Shown piece by piece: positions 1 to 8,615 of a stretch of DNA of 34,501 nucleotides (the stretch's first letter is position 1; the number at the start of each line of letters is the position of its first letter). This DNA comes from Oscillospiraceae bacterium (GTDB lineage: Bacteria; Bacillota; Clostridia; Oscillospirales; Ruminococcaceae). A model generated the notes under the pieces. It was given only the letters and a program-made list of their open reading frames with translations, was not told where the DNA came from and ran no database searches. The position numbers were made by a program, and so were the translations under genes. Where the stretch lies: assembly GCA_022788225.1 (NCBI GenBank), contig JALEVO010000098.1, forward strand, positions 1 through 34,501, written 5' to 3'.

Positions 1-1
1 T

Positions 2-1570
2 ACTTCATTCGTTGACTATCAGGGGGCAGTAAAAAACAGCGGTTCGGGTAGCGTAAACGGCTGGACTGTCACCATTCCACTTAAATCGGACGTTGAGATA
101 ATCAGCAGCTGGGGCGGAAGCTTTTCCTCAGACGGCAAGACCATAACCGTCACACCGGAAGAATACAACAAAGCCCTTGAACCGGGAAACGAGGCAACTT
201 TCGGTTTCCAGATTTCGGGTGCGGCAGACGCAGTTGACACAGCAGGAATCTCATGCACTGGCACTGCCGGAAGTTCGCAGTCAGCACGGCAGGACAGCAG
301 TTCATCACAAAGCAGCAACGCCGGAGAACCTGTTGCCAACACAGGCGCAAAGGACGTTCCCAAGCCCACAACCGACGACTGGCTTTCTGTAAAGGGTAAC
401 AAAATCGTTGATTCCAGCGGCAAGGAAGTGTGGCTGACCGGATGTAACTGGTTCGGCTACAACACGGGTACAAACTGCTTTGACGGTTTATGGGCGTGCG
501 ACCTCAACTCCTCCCTTGCAAGTATCGCAGACCACGGTTTCAATCTTCTGCGTGTCCCGATTTCAACAGAGCTTATCAACAACTGGGCAGACGGAAATTA
601 CCCCGAAGCTAACTACAATCAGGCGACAAACTCTTACCTTGAAGGCATGAACAGCCTTGAAATTTTTGATTATGTGGTGGGACAGTGCCGTGCCAACGGA
701 ATTAAGATAATGATTGACATTCACTGTGCTGTAACCGATTCCATGGGTCACATGAAACCTCTCTGGACTGACGGCGACATAAGCGAACAGGACTACCTTG
801 ACGGTCTTTCATGGATGGCTGAACGCTACCAAAACGACGATACCATAATCGCCTACGACCTTGAAAACGAACCCCACGGCAAGCAGAACGAGTCACCAAG
901 AGCAAAGTGGGACGATTCCAAAGACGCTGACAACTGGAAGTATGTTGCGGAAAAGGCGGCAGACGCAGTACTCAGCAAGAATGAGAATGTCCTTGTCATG
1001 GTTGAGGGAATTGAAATTTATCCTAAGGACATAAAGAAAAACGGTGACTTCAAGTCCCAGAACGAGGACGATTATTTCTTCAACTGGTGGGGCGGAAACT
1101 TAAGAGGTGTTGCCGACAATCCGGTGGACTTGGGAAAACACCAGAACAAGCTTGTTTATTCTCCTCACGATTATGGTCCGGCAGTTTACGAACAGCCGTG
1201 GTTTGAGGACGGATATACTTTCGACTCCCTTTATGAGGACTGCTGGTATGACAACTGGTTCTACATTCAGGACAAAAACATTGCCCCCCTGCTTATCGGT
1301 GAATGGGGCGGTTACATGACCGAACCAAACGTCACATGGATGACATATTTAAGACAGCTTATTTCTGAAAACAAAATCAACCACACATTCTGGTGCTTCA
1401 ACGCAAATTCCGGAGATACCGGCGGACTTGTAAAGGACGATTTCATGACATGGGATACTGAAAAGTACGAGTTCGTAAAGGAAGTTCTGTGGCAGAAAGA
1501 CGGAAAGTTTGTGGGACTTGACCATGAGATACCGCTGGGCGAAAACGGTATTACTTTGAGTGATTATTAA
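2..1570 (+). CDS. Glycoside hydrolase family 5 endoglucanase with N-terminal CBM2-like module (5'-partial, runs off the window start)
   Basis: Frame 2 is open from base 2: TSFVDYQGAVKNSGSGSVNGWTVTIPLKSDVEIISSWGGSF...LEPGNEATFGFQISG (CBM2-like), Ser/Gln-rich linker, then GH5 motifs NWFGYNTG, YDLENEPHG and LIGEWGG. The listed 428 start is internal. Confidence 0.93.
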   Translation, partial: TSFVDYQGAVKNSGSGSVNGWTVTIPLKSDVEIISSWGGSFSSDGKTITVTPEEYNKALEPGNEATFGFQISGAADAVDTAGISCTGTAGSSQSARQDSSSSQSSNAGEPVANTGAKDVPKPTTDDWLSVKGNKIVDSSGKEVWLTGCNWFGYNTGTNCFDGLWACDLNSSLASIADHGFNLLRVPISTELINNWADGNYPEANYNQATNSYLEGMNSLEIFDYVVGQCRANGIKIMIDIHCAVTDSMGHMKPLWTDGDISEQDYLDGLSWMAERYQNDDTIIAYDLENEPHGKQNESPRAKWDDSKDADNWKYVAEKAADAVLSKNENVLVMVEGIEIYPKDIKKNGDFKSQNEDDYFFNWWGGNLRGVADNPVDLGKHQNKLVYSPHDYGPAVYEQPWFEDGYTFDSLYEDCWYDNWFYIQDKNIAPLLIGEWGGYMTEPNVTWMTYLRQLISENKINHTFWCFNANSGDTGGLVKDDFMTWDTEKYEFVKEVLWQKDGKFVGLDHEIPLGENGITLSDY

Positions 1571-1577
1571 TAAAAAT

Positions 1578-1605
1578 AAGGGTATGCCCGAACGGGCATA
1601 CCCTT
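1578..1605. terminator. Bidirectional intrinsic terminator between convergent GH5 and ricT genes
   Basis: AAGGGTATGCCCG-AA-CGGGCATACCCTT perfect hairpin between the two stop codons, A/T tracts on both sides. Confidence 0.8.
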
Positions 1606-2468
1606 TACTTATCCTCAAGCTCCTTGAGTGCCTTTATTTCCTCACGGTTCAGCTTTATTTCCGAATCCTTGATTATTTTCACCTGGTCACGGTTCACATA
1701 AACCGGAACATCGCTCTTTTCAGGATTGATTTTCAGTCTGCCGGTTATGAGGTTTACTTCCTCAACATAACCTCTGCACTCCGGCGTTTTAACGTATGCG
1801 CCCACCTTAGGCGTGATTTTAAGCAGTTCGTCATACGCCGCCTGCTCGTTTTTCAGACAGCACATCAGTCTGCCGCAGGTGCCGGAAATCTTTGTGGGGT
1901 TAAGGGAAAGTCCCTGCTCCTTTGCCATTTTAATGGACACAGGCTGAAAATCACCCATATACCCCTTACAGCAGAACTCTCGTCCGCATATTCCCAGTCC
2001 GCCGAGAATTTTCGCCTCGTCACGGACGCCTATCTGCCGCAGTTCAATACGTGTCTTGAAAACTGCCGCAAGGTCTTTTACCAGTTCACGGAAATCAACT
2101 CGGCTTTCCGCTGTAAAATAAAACAGTATCTTGTTGTTGTCAAAGGTACACTCAACGTCGATAAGGTGCATTTTCAGTTTTCTGAAAGCGATTTTCTCCT
2201 CGCATATCTTAAAAGCATCCTGCTCCTTCTGACGGTTTCGCTCGACAATTGCGATATCTTTCGCACTTGCCCTTCTTATAACTGCTTTAAGGGGTGCGAC
2301 TATCTCCGAGTCCTCAACCTTCTTGTTCTCAATAACCACATCTCCGCACTCTATCCCTCTTGCCGTTTCAACGATAGCCTTGTCGCCCAGCCTGAATTTA
2401 TGTTCACCGGGAGAAAAATAATAAACCTTTCCGCCCTTTTTAAAACGTATTCCGATTATTTCAGTCAT
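1605..2468 (-). CDS. ricT: PSP1-domain protein RicT (YaaT-like)
   Basis: MTEIIGIRFKKGGKVYYFSPG...; cysteine-rich CGREFCCKGYMGDFQPVSIKMAKEQGLSLNPTKISGTCGRLMCCL; holB-adjacent synteny. Confidence 0.93.
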   Translation of the reverse strand: MTEIIGIRFKKGGKVYYFSPGEHKFRLGDKAIVETARGIECGDVVIENKKVEDSEIVAPLKAVIRRASAKDIAIVERNRQKEQDAFKICEEKIAFRKLKMHLIDVECTFDNNKILFYFTAESRVDFRELVKDLAAVFKTRIELRQIGVRDEAKILGGLGICGREFCCKGYMGDFQPVSIKMAKEQGLSLNPTKISGTCGRLMCCLKNEQAAYDELLKITPKVGAYVKTPECRGYVEEVNLITGRLKINPEKSDVPVYVNRDQVKIIKDSEIKLNREEIKALKELEDK

Positions 2469-2497
2469 TGTAACCTCAATTCACCTCATTAATTTAT

Positions 2498-2669
2498 GGC
2501 AATACCGCATAATTATTGTCGTACAGGTGCGCAGTCAGATTTTTCGGAAGATTGCATAAAAAGCTCGCAGGCATACTGACGTATGTCAAGAGATTTTTGT
2601 GCGATATGACGGAAAATCTGCAAGCAGATGTGCGGCAAAGGCGTCAGCCGTTAATTATGCGGTGTTGCC
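2498..2669. repeat. MITE-like palindromic element with terminal inverted repeats
   Basis: GGCAATACCGCATAATTA (2498-2515) versus TAATTATGCGGTGTTGCC (2652-2669), 17/18 match as inverted repeat; interior is an imperfect palindrome around cagattttt...gcatac/gtatgt...aaaatctg; flanked by TTAT on both sides. Confidence 0.8.
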
Positions 2670-2675
2670 TTATTA

Positions 2676-3662
2676 CTATTCACCACGTCCGCAGTCCATA
2701 ATTTCTGCACAGAGTCCAGCCATAACAAGGGTCTGGCTGACGTTTGCCCTGTAATCTGCCGCCGCCTTTTCTGCCGCCTTGTGTATCTTTTCGGCGGATA
2801 CTGCTGAAAGACGTCCTCCCAGCTTCACAGCCTCTGCCGGACAGCAGCTTATGCACCTGTTCTCCGGATCTATCTGCGTAACAGCTGCGTCCCTTATAAC
2901 CTTGTCGAACATTTCAAGGAATACAGCCGCATTGTTCCTGTCCTTTAAAACATCTGATGAAAAAACAGTCAGCAGACTGTATTCATCTCTGTTAATTATA
3001 CTATCCGCCGCTTTTTTTGTCAACTGTGCGATTTTCTGTAAATTTTCGTCCTCAAGAAACTGAATGCACATTCCGATATTTCCCCGGAATACCTCCATGG
3101 CTTTCTGAATCTGACCGCTGTCATATCCCCTCAAAGCCAGTGCCTCCGCACATTCGTCATCACTGCATGGCGAAACGCCTATGGACACCACTCTTGAAAG
3201 TATTGTCGAAAGAAAGGAATCCTTTGAAACTGCCGTAAAAATAAAGTAAACAAAATCCGGCGGCTCTTCAATAAGCTTTAAAAGGGAGTTCTGCGCCGGT
3301 ATTTTAATGTTGTCAGCGTCTGCAAAAAGATAGACTTTCCTGTCACCGTTATTTGGCGCAACGATTGAATCCGAGCAGACCTGTCGGCAGGTTTCGACGG
3401 AATAAGTCATAAGCTTTCCGCTTTGCTCCGGAAAAATCAAATCCGGGTGTATTCCCTTGTCAATATTGCGGCAGGAACGGCAGTCATTGCATGGGACGTT
3501 TCCGCCTTTTTCGCAAAGCAAAGTCTTAGCCATATAAAGGGCGGCTGTTTTTTTACCCAGTCCCTTTTCACCGTAAATGATAAACCCATGGGGCAGTCTG
3601 CCGCTTTTGCACATGGATTCAAAGGAATCCTTTAAAAATCCGTTTCCATATATCTTAGTCAT
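2676..3662 (-). CDS. holB: DNA polymerase III subunit delta'
   Basis: GFIIYGEKGLGKKTAALYMAKTLLC Walker A region, zinc cysteines, NSLLKLIEEPP motif. Confidence 0.93.
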   Translation of the reverse strand: MTKIYGNGFLKDSFESMCKSGRLPHGFIIYGEKGLGKKTAALYMAKTLLCEKGGNVPCNDCRSCRNIDKGIHPDLIFPEQSGKLMTYSVETCRQVCSDSIVAPNNGDRKVYLFADADNIKIPAQNSLLKLIEEPPDFVYFIFTAVSKDSFLSTILSRVVSIGVSPCSDDECAEALALRGYDSGQIQKAMEVFRGNIGMCIQFLEDENLQKIAQLTKKAADSIINRDEYSLLTVFSSDVLKDRNNAAVFLEMFDKVIRDAAVTQIDPENRCISCCPAEAVKLGGRLSAVSAEKIHKAAEKAAADYRANVSQTLVMAGLCAEIMDCGRGE

Positions 3663-3982
3663 ACTTTTTCAAAACGCTCAACGTCTGTTACAAAAATTGT
3701 TGCTCCGCCTACTGATACCTCAACCGGAAATGATGAGTATGTACCCAGTCCGCTGGAAGTTCCCGACGGAACAAACTGCTTTCTCTTATGGCTCTTGGCA
3801 CTTATTACCTCAATGACCTCATCAACCTTTTCGTCATCTGTACAGATAAGAAAGGTAGTGTTTCCGGCACTCAGAAAACCGCCTGTGGAAGCAAGCTTTG
3901 TAGCAAAAAAACCGTTTTTGGTAAGCGCCCTTGAAACCGCCTGACTGTCATCACCGTTTACTACTGCAAAAATCAGTTTCAT
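3659..3982 (-). CDS. darA: Cyclic-di-AMP receptor, PII-like (DarA/PstA/YaaQ)
   Basis: MKLIFAVVNGDDSQAVSRALTKNGFFATKLASTGGFLSAGNTTFLICTDDEKVDEVI; holB neighbour. Confidence 0.93.
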   Translation of the reverse strand: MKLIFAVVNGDDSQAVSRALTKNGFFATKLASTGGFLSAGNTTFLICTDDEKVDEVIEVISAKSHKRKQFVPSGTSSGLGTYSSFPVEVSVGGATIFVTDVERFEKV

Positions 3983-4014
3983 ATATGTCCATCCTTTCGG
4001 TCAATCAGTATAAT

Positions 4015-5304
4015 TTATTTTACCACATTTACAGTTAAAATACCATACCTTTTGAAAATTTTAATGCAGTTTTTATCTATTACCTCGCCGCTTGCCGCAA
4101 CCGGTACTGCCGGAGGGCATGGCACATTTACTCCGGCGCATATCCTGCCCTCGCTTTCCTCAACGGGTATTTCCTCGTAATCACCCAGTACTGCCTCTCT
4201 CACCCTTAACGCTGTTTCCGGCTGAGGGAATGAAAGCTTTCCGCTGTAAACCGGCGGTTTTGGACTGCACTGCATGAGGATATCCCCAGTCTTTTCGATT
4301 TCGTCCGGTGTGTTCACGGGAGAAAAAAGCAGTACGATACAGCCGCTGTCGGCATATTCGCATTCTATCCCGAAACCTCTCAGCTGCCCTGCAAGGTCTT
4401 TGCCGTCGCATAAAAGAGTAAGGTGAAAAGGCTCTCCGCTGTAGACGTCATACCGTCCGCTGATTCTTTTTCTTAAAGCGTCCAGTGCGCAGACCGCCCC
4501 TTTCACATCATCTTCAAGGCATTCTGCAATATACTTTGCACACAAATCCAGCGACGCCATTATAAGATAGCTGGGACTTGTGGAGCCGAACAGCGACATT
4601 GCCCCCTTTGCCCTGTCAGCGTAAGCCGGATTCATAATGTGCAGGTACGCTCCCCCTGTCAGTGCCGGAAGCATTTTGTGGGCAGAGTCACAGCAGATAT
4701 CCGCCCCAAGCTGTGACGGGTGACAGCCCATGGAAATGGTATGTGCGCCATGGGCATTGTCAACCAATAATACGGCATTATATCGGTGACACAGCTTTGA
4801 TACTTCCCCGATATCGGCAGTTTTTCCCAGATAATCGGGTGAAGTGAGGTAAATACAGGCATTTTTATGCCGTTTCAGCATTTCCTCTGCTTTATCATAT
4901 GGAAATCCACCCGAAAGAATACCTCCGCTGTAATCCGGAAAAAGCCACAGCGGCTGAATGTCAAGAAGTGCACAGGCGGCAAGAAAACTGCGGTGTACAT
5001 TGCGGACGGCAATGACAGTACGGTTTTCCTGTTTCATCAGCGCAAGCATTGTCTGAATGCAAAGAGTTGAACCCCCTGTGCTGTAACAGGTGCGGACGGT
5101 GTGATAAAGGCGGGAGGTGTTTTTCTCACTCTCCGCAATTATCCCCGACGCCTCAAAAAGGCTGTCCGCACCGCTTATCTCCGTTATATCGCATTCAAAG
5201 GCTTTAAGGGGGGCAAAAGCTTTTCCCTTGTGCCCCGGCATATGTAACCGCAGGGTATCCGAGCGGCTGTAATTTTCAAGAAAGTCATAAATGGGTGTTT
5301 TCAT
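4015..5304 (-). CDS. Orn/Lys/Arg decarboxylase family, fold-type I PLP enzyme (YaaO-like)
   Basis: LRLHMPGHKG, STGGSTLCIQ, VDNAHGAH, DSAHKMLPALTGGAYLH (PLP lysine). Confidence 0.9.
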   Translation of the reverse strand: MKTPIYDFLENYSRSDTLRLHMPGHKGKAFAPLKAFECDITEISGADSLFEASGIIAESEKNTSRLYHTVRTCYSTGGSTLCIQTMLALMKQENRTVIAVRNVHRSFLAACALLDIQPLWLFPDYSGGILSGGFPYDKAEEMLKRHKNACIYLTSPDYLGKTADIGEVSKLCHRYNAVLLVDNAHGAHTISMGCHPSQLGADICCDSAHKMLPALTGGAYLHIMNPAYADRAKGAMSLFGSTSPSYLIMASLDLCAKYIAECLEDDVKGAVCALDALRKRISGRYDVYSGEPFHLTLLCDGKDLAGQLRGFGIECEYADSGCIVLLFSPVNTPDEIEKTGDILMQCSPKPPVYSGKLSFPQPETALRVREAVLGDYEEIPVEESEGRICAGVNVPCPPAVPVAASGEVIDKNCIKIFKRYGILTVNVVK

Positions 5305-5314
5305 AGTTTTATCC

Positions 5315-5608
5315 TTATAAATAATAATATTTCAGGAATTTGTATATCTTTTCCCTTGCCCGCTTGATAGTCCTTGAAACGGTTGACGGTGCAAGGTCAA
5401 GCTTATCGGCAATTTCCGACACGCCCAATCCCTTATAATAGTATAGCACAATTATCTCTCTTTGTCTTGGGGTAAGTTCATTTTTTATTACCCTTGCCAT
5501 TGTACATTTTACCTTTTCAATAAGCTCCGAGTTTGTTCCGGCTTCGTCTGCCGAAATTTCTGATATCTTTTTGTCAAACTCAAGGGCATCCATTGAAACT
5601 CTTCTCAT
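5315..5608 (-). CDS. Sigma-70 region 4-like HTH protein (no region 2 seen)
   Basis: LTPRQREIIVLYYYKGLGVSEIADKLDLAPSTVSRTIKRAREKI; 97 aa. Confidence 0.85.
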   Translation of the reverse strand: MRRVSMDALEFDKKISEISADEAGTNSELIEKVKCTMARVIKNELTPRQREIIVLYYYKGLGVSEIADKLDLAPSTVSRTIKRAREKIYKFLKYYYL

Positions 5609-5742
5609 TATTTATATAAATCTCCATTCTGCCGCTTTAGTACCAGCACAGGCAGGAACGAAAATCCCACAAGCGGCGCAAAAGAGATTTTCTGTCCGAT
5701 GGCTGTATCACCTGTTCCGTATTTCCGGCAATTACTGACCAA
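5608..5742 (-). CDS. Putative unlisted 44-aa single-pass membrane peptide, TTG start
   Basis: MVSNCRKYGTGDTAIGQKISFAPLVGFSFLPVLVLKRQNGDLYK*; RBS-like AAAGGTG just upstream; stop TAA overlaps next gene start (TAATG). Confidence 0.5.
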   Translation of the reverse strand: MVSNCRKYGTGDTAIGQKISFAPLVGFSFLPVLVLKRQNGDLYK

Positions 5743-5768
5743 TAATCACCTTTAAAGCATCTTGAAAA

Positions 5769-5780
5769 GAACATTTGTTC
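5769..5780. promoter_or_regulatory. Candidate LexA (SOS) box
   Basis: GAAC-AAAT-GTTC on the minus strand, matches Gram-positive CGAACRNRYGTTYG at 12/14; sits 6 bp downstream of the -10, over the predicted +1. Confidence 0.6.
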
Positions 5781-5786
5781 ACTTCC

Positions 5787-5815
5787 ATTATATACCTGTT
5801 TTTATAATTTGTCAA
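5787..5815 (-). promoter_or_regulatory. Consensus sigma-A promoter
   Basis: TTGACA (5815-5810), 17-bp spacer, TATAAT (5792-5787). Confidence 0.85.
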
Positions 5816-5878
5816 GTTCTATTTTTTAAAATATTGCATAAGAATATTTCATGAACCTAATTGCAAAGGAGATAAAAA

Positions 5879-6448
5879 ATGAAACTGCTGTTAATAAACA
5901 AGGACAACCCTCTGCCGGAGTGCTGCAAGCCCGTTTTAAGAGAAGTCGGGGACGGCTATTTTTTAGAGGCAAGTGCCGCCTGTGCCATGAAAAAAATGCT
6001 CTGCGCTGCTTTATCATGCGGAATACATCTGCGTGTTTTTTCAGCATACCGCAGTATATCCTATCAGAAAGGACTTTTCAACGAGGACGTTGACCGCTAT
6101 ATGCTGTCGGGCATGAGCTTTGAGGAGGCGTACAAAAAAACAGCCATGAGCATTGCAATACCGGGCTACAGCGAACACAACGCCGGACTTGCCGCTGATA
6201 TTTCAACACGGGACTGGCAGGGTGAAATAAACGAAAGCTTTGAGAATACTCCGGAATTCGAGTGGCTTGACAAAAATGCCCACTGTTTCGGCTTTATCCT
6301 GCGATATCCAAAAAATAAAACTCACATAACCGGAATTACATACGAGCCGTGGCATTACCGCTATGTGGGTGCGGCACACGCAAAAAACATAAAGCGAATG
6401 GGTATTACCCTTGAAGAATATCTGAATTTGCAGGGCTGTAGTGTGTGA
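5879..6448 (+). CDS. M15 family D-Ala-D-Ala carboxypeptidase (VanY-like)
   Basis: SAYRSISYQ, GYSEHNAGLAADIS, EPWHYRYVG motifs; RBS AAAGGAG upstream. Confidence 0.92.
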   Translation: MKLLLINKDNPLPECCKPVLREVGDGYFLEASAACAMKKMLCAALSCGIHLRVFSAYRSISYQKGLFNEDVDRYMLSGMSFEEAYKKTAMSIAIPGYSEHNAGLAADISTRDWQGEINESFENTPEFEWLDKNAHCFGFILRYPKNKTHITGITYEPWHYRYVGAAHAKNIKRMGITLEEYLNLQGCSV

Positions 6449-6483
6449 TTTGTGAATAAATTGTGTAAATTTCGTGAAATGGG

Positions 6484-6511
6484 TTGATTTTATTTTTAAA
6501 AGTAGTATACT
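6484..6511 (+). promoter_or_regulatory. htpG promoter
   Basis: TTGATT (6484-6489), 16-bp spacer, TATACT (6506-6511), immediately before CIRCE. Confidence 0.75.
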
Positions 6512-6516
6512 ATGTA

Positions 6517-6543
6517 TTAGCACTCAACAAACAAGAGTGCTAA
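6517..6543. promoter_or_regulatory. CIRCE operator (HrcA binding site)
   Basis: TTAGCACTC-N9-GAGTGCTAA, perfect match to CIRCE. Confidence 0.96.
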
Positions 6544-6569
6544 TACTGAAAATAACGGAGTTGACAAAA

Positions 6570-8450
6570 ATGCAGAACAAGGAATTTAAGGCTGAGTCCA
6601 AAAGATTACTCGACCTGATGATCAATTCAATTTATACACATAAGGAAATCTTTTTAAGAGAGCTTATTTCAAATGCAAGTGACGCAATTGACAAGCTTTA
6701 TTTCAAGTCACTGACCGATGACAAGGTTGGTATCAGCAAGGACGATTTTGCCATTAAAATTGACCTTGACAAGGACGCAAGAACTATTACAATTTCCGAT
6801 AACGGTATCGGTATGACCGAGGAAGAACTTGAAAATCATCTCGGTACTATCGCAAACAGCGGTTCATTCAAGTTCAAGAACGAGAACAAGCTGGAGGACG
6901 ATGTTGACATTATCGGACAGTTCGGTGTTGGCTTCTATTCCGCTTTCATGGTGGCAAAGGAAGTTACTGTAAAGTCAAAGGCTTACGGCAGTGACAAGGC
7001 TTACCAGTGGATATCCGAGGGCGCTGACGGCTATCAGATAGGCGAATGCGAAAAGGATACTGTTGGTACAGAAATCACATTAAAACTGAAAGATGATACA
7101 GAGGACGAAAAATACAGCGATTATCTGGAACAGTACAGAATAAAGTCACTGGTAAAGAAATATTCCGACTACATCAGATTCCCGGTTAAAATGGATATGA
7201 CACAAAGCCGTCTTAAAGAGGGTACTGAGGACGAGTATGAGGACTACACAGAAACAGAAACTCTCAACAGCATGGTTCCAATCTGGCGCAAGAACAAGAG
7301 TGAGCTGAAAGACGAGGACTACAACAGCTTTTACAAGGAAAAGTTCTTCGACTACAACGAACCGCTCCTCCATATTCACACAAAGGCAGAGGGTACTGCA
7401 ACATACAATGCGCTGCTTTATATTCCGTCAAAGGCGCCTTACGACTATTACTCAAAGGAATACGAAAAGGGACTCCAGCTTTATTCAAGCGGCGTTCTGA
7501 TTATGGACAAATGTGCTGACCTGCTGCCTGACCATTTCAGCTTTGTAAAGGGTCTGGTTGATTCCGAGGACCTGTCCCTCAACATTTCAAGAGAAATGCT
7601 CCAGCATGACAGACAGCTTAAACTTATTGCAAAGAGTCTTGAAAGAACCATAAAGAACGAGCTGACAAAGCTGCTGAAAAACGACCGTGAAAAGTACGAG
7701 GAATTTTACAAGGCTTTCGGTTTACAGCTTAAATTCGGCGTTTACAACAATTACGGCATGAACAAGGATTCAGTAAAAGACCTTATCATGTTCCACTCAT
7801 CAAAGGAAAACAAGCTTGTAACTCTGGAAGAATACGTTGACAGAATGCCGGAAGACCAGAAATATATTTACTATGCCTGCGGCGAATCAATCGCAAGAAT
7901 AGACTCACTCCCTCAGACAGAACTTGTAAAGGACAAGGGTTATGAGATACTCTACTTTACAGACAATGTTGACGAGTTTGCAATCAAAATGCTGATGAAT
8001 TACAAGGAAAAGGAATTCAAGTCAGTTTCCGCCGGCGACCTTGACCTTGACACACCGGAAGAGAAAGAGGAAATCAAGGCAAAGGAAGAGGACGCAAAGG
8101 ATCTCTTCAAGTTCATGGAAGAAAAACTGAACGGCAAGGTAAAGACAGTACGTCTTTCAAAGCGTCTGAAATCCCACCCTGTATGCCTGACCAGCGACGG
8201 TGAAGTTTCCGTTGAAATGGAAAAGGTGCTCAATGCAATGCCTAACGACCAGAAGATACAGGCAGACAAGGTTCTTGAGATAAATCCGGAACACCCTGTT
8301 TTTGAAACACTGAAAGACATCTGCGGCAAGGACGATGAAAAGCTTGAAAAGTACACCAAGCTGCTCTACAATCAGGCTCTTATGATTGAGGGACTTCCTG
8401 TTGAAGATCCGACAGAGTTTTCAAACCTTGTGTGTGAACTTATGAAATAA
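6570..8450 (+). CDS. htpG: Molecular chaperone HtpG (Hsp90)
   Basis: [45 protein letters not shown]...; ATG at 6570 follows CGGAG; the listed 6474 start would put promoter and CIRCE in the coding region. Confidence 0.96.
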   Translation: MQNKEFKAESKRLLDLMINSIYTHKEIFLRELISNASDAIDKLYFKSLTDDKVGISKDDFAIKIDLDKDARTITISDNGIGMTEEELENHLGTIANSGSFKFKNENKLEDDVDIIGQFGVGFYSAFMVAKEVTVKSKAYGSDKAYQWISEGADGYQIGECEKDTVGTEITLKLKDDTEDEKYSDYLEQYRIKSLVKKYSDYIRFPVKMDMTQSRLKEGTEDEYEDYTETETLNSMVPIWRKNKSELKDEDYNSFYKEKFFDYNEPLLHIHTKAEGTATYNALLYIPSKAPYDYYSKEYEKGLQLYSSGVLIMDKCADLLPDHFSFVKGLVDSEDLSLNISREMLQHDRQLKLIAKSLERTIKNELTKLLKNDREKYEEFYKAFGLQLKFGVYNNYGMNKDSVKDLIMFHSSKENKLVTLEEYVDRMPEDQKYIYYACGESIARIDSLPQTELVKDKGYEILYFTDNVDEFAIKMLMNYKEKEFKSVSAGDLDLDTPEEKEEIKAKEEDAKDLFKFMEEKLNGKVKTVRLSKRLKSHPVCLTSDGEVSVEMEKVLNAMPNDQKIQADKVLEINPEHPVFETLKDICGKDDEKLEKYTKLLYNQALMIEGLPVEDPTEFSNLVCELMK

Positions 8451-8456
8451 AAAATT

Positions 8457-8477
8457 GAGGCTGCGTGATGCAACCTC
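8457..8477 (+). terminator. Possible htpG terminator
   Basis: GAGGCTGC-GTGAT-GCAACCTC hairpin with one mismatch, weak T tract. Confidence 0.4.
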
Positions 8478-8544
8478 TTGCTTTATATCGGGCAAAGTTT
8501 TCAACACTCCAGTACCGAATTGTTGAAAGCCTGAAAACGGCAAC

Positions 8545-8563
8545 GGGCGACCAATGGTCGCCC
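8545..8563. repeat. REP-like palindrome copy 1
   Basis: GGGCGACCAATGGTCGCCC, followed by CTGC; same core as 28363-28381. Confidence 0.75.
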
Positions 8564-8576
8564 CTGCATACAATAA

Positions 8577-8606
8577 AAACGGCAGAGTTTAAACACTCTG
8601 CCGTTT
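8577..8606 (-). terminator. Intrinsic terminator of the 743-aa gene
   Basis: AAACGGCAGAGT-TTAAAC-ACTCTGCCGTTT hairpin 10 bp past the stop. Confidence 0.75.
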
Positions 8607-8615
8607 ACATTTTAA

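Noticed and set aside
19-473. Minus-strand ORFs (134 and 107 aa) at the window start
   Set aside because: Antisense to the CBM2-like/linker part of the GH5 gene, whose frame is open through this region
1560-2492. 310-aa plus-strand ORF
   Set aside because: Antisense to ricT over nearly its whole length; translation shows no family features and ricT is clearly real
2516-2701. 61-aa ORF MSYRCAVRFFGRLHKKLAGILTYVKRF...
   Set aside because: Lies almost wholly in the palindromic element; best explained as a spurious ORF of the repeat
5787-5878. LexA box as operator for the divergent vanY-like gene
   Set aside because: No convincing plus-strand promoter aligned with the box was found; a shared role is possible but unsupported
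6474-6569. N-terminal extension of HtpG in the ORF track
   Set aside because: Covers the promoter and CIRCE; the ATG at 6570 matches the conserved HtpG N-terminus
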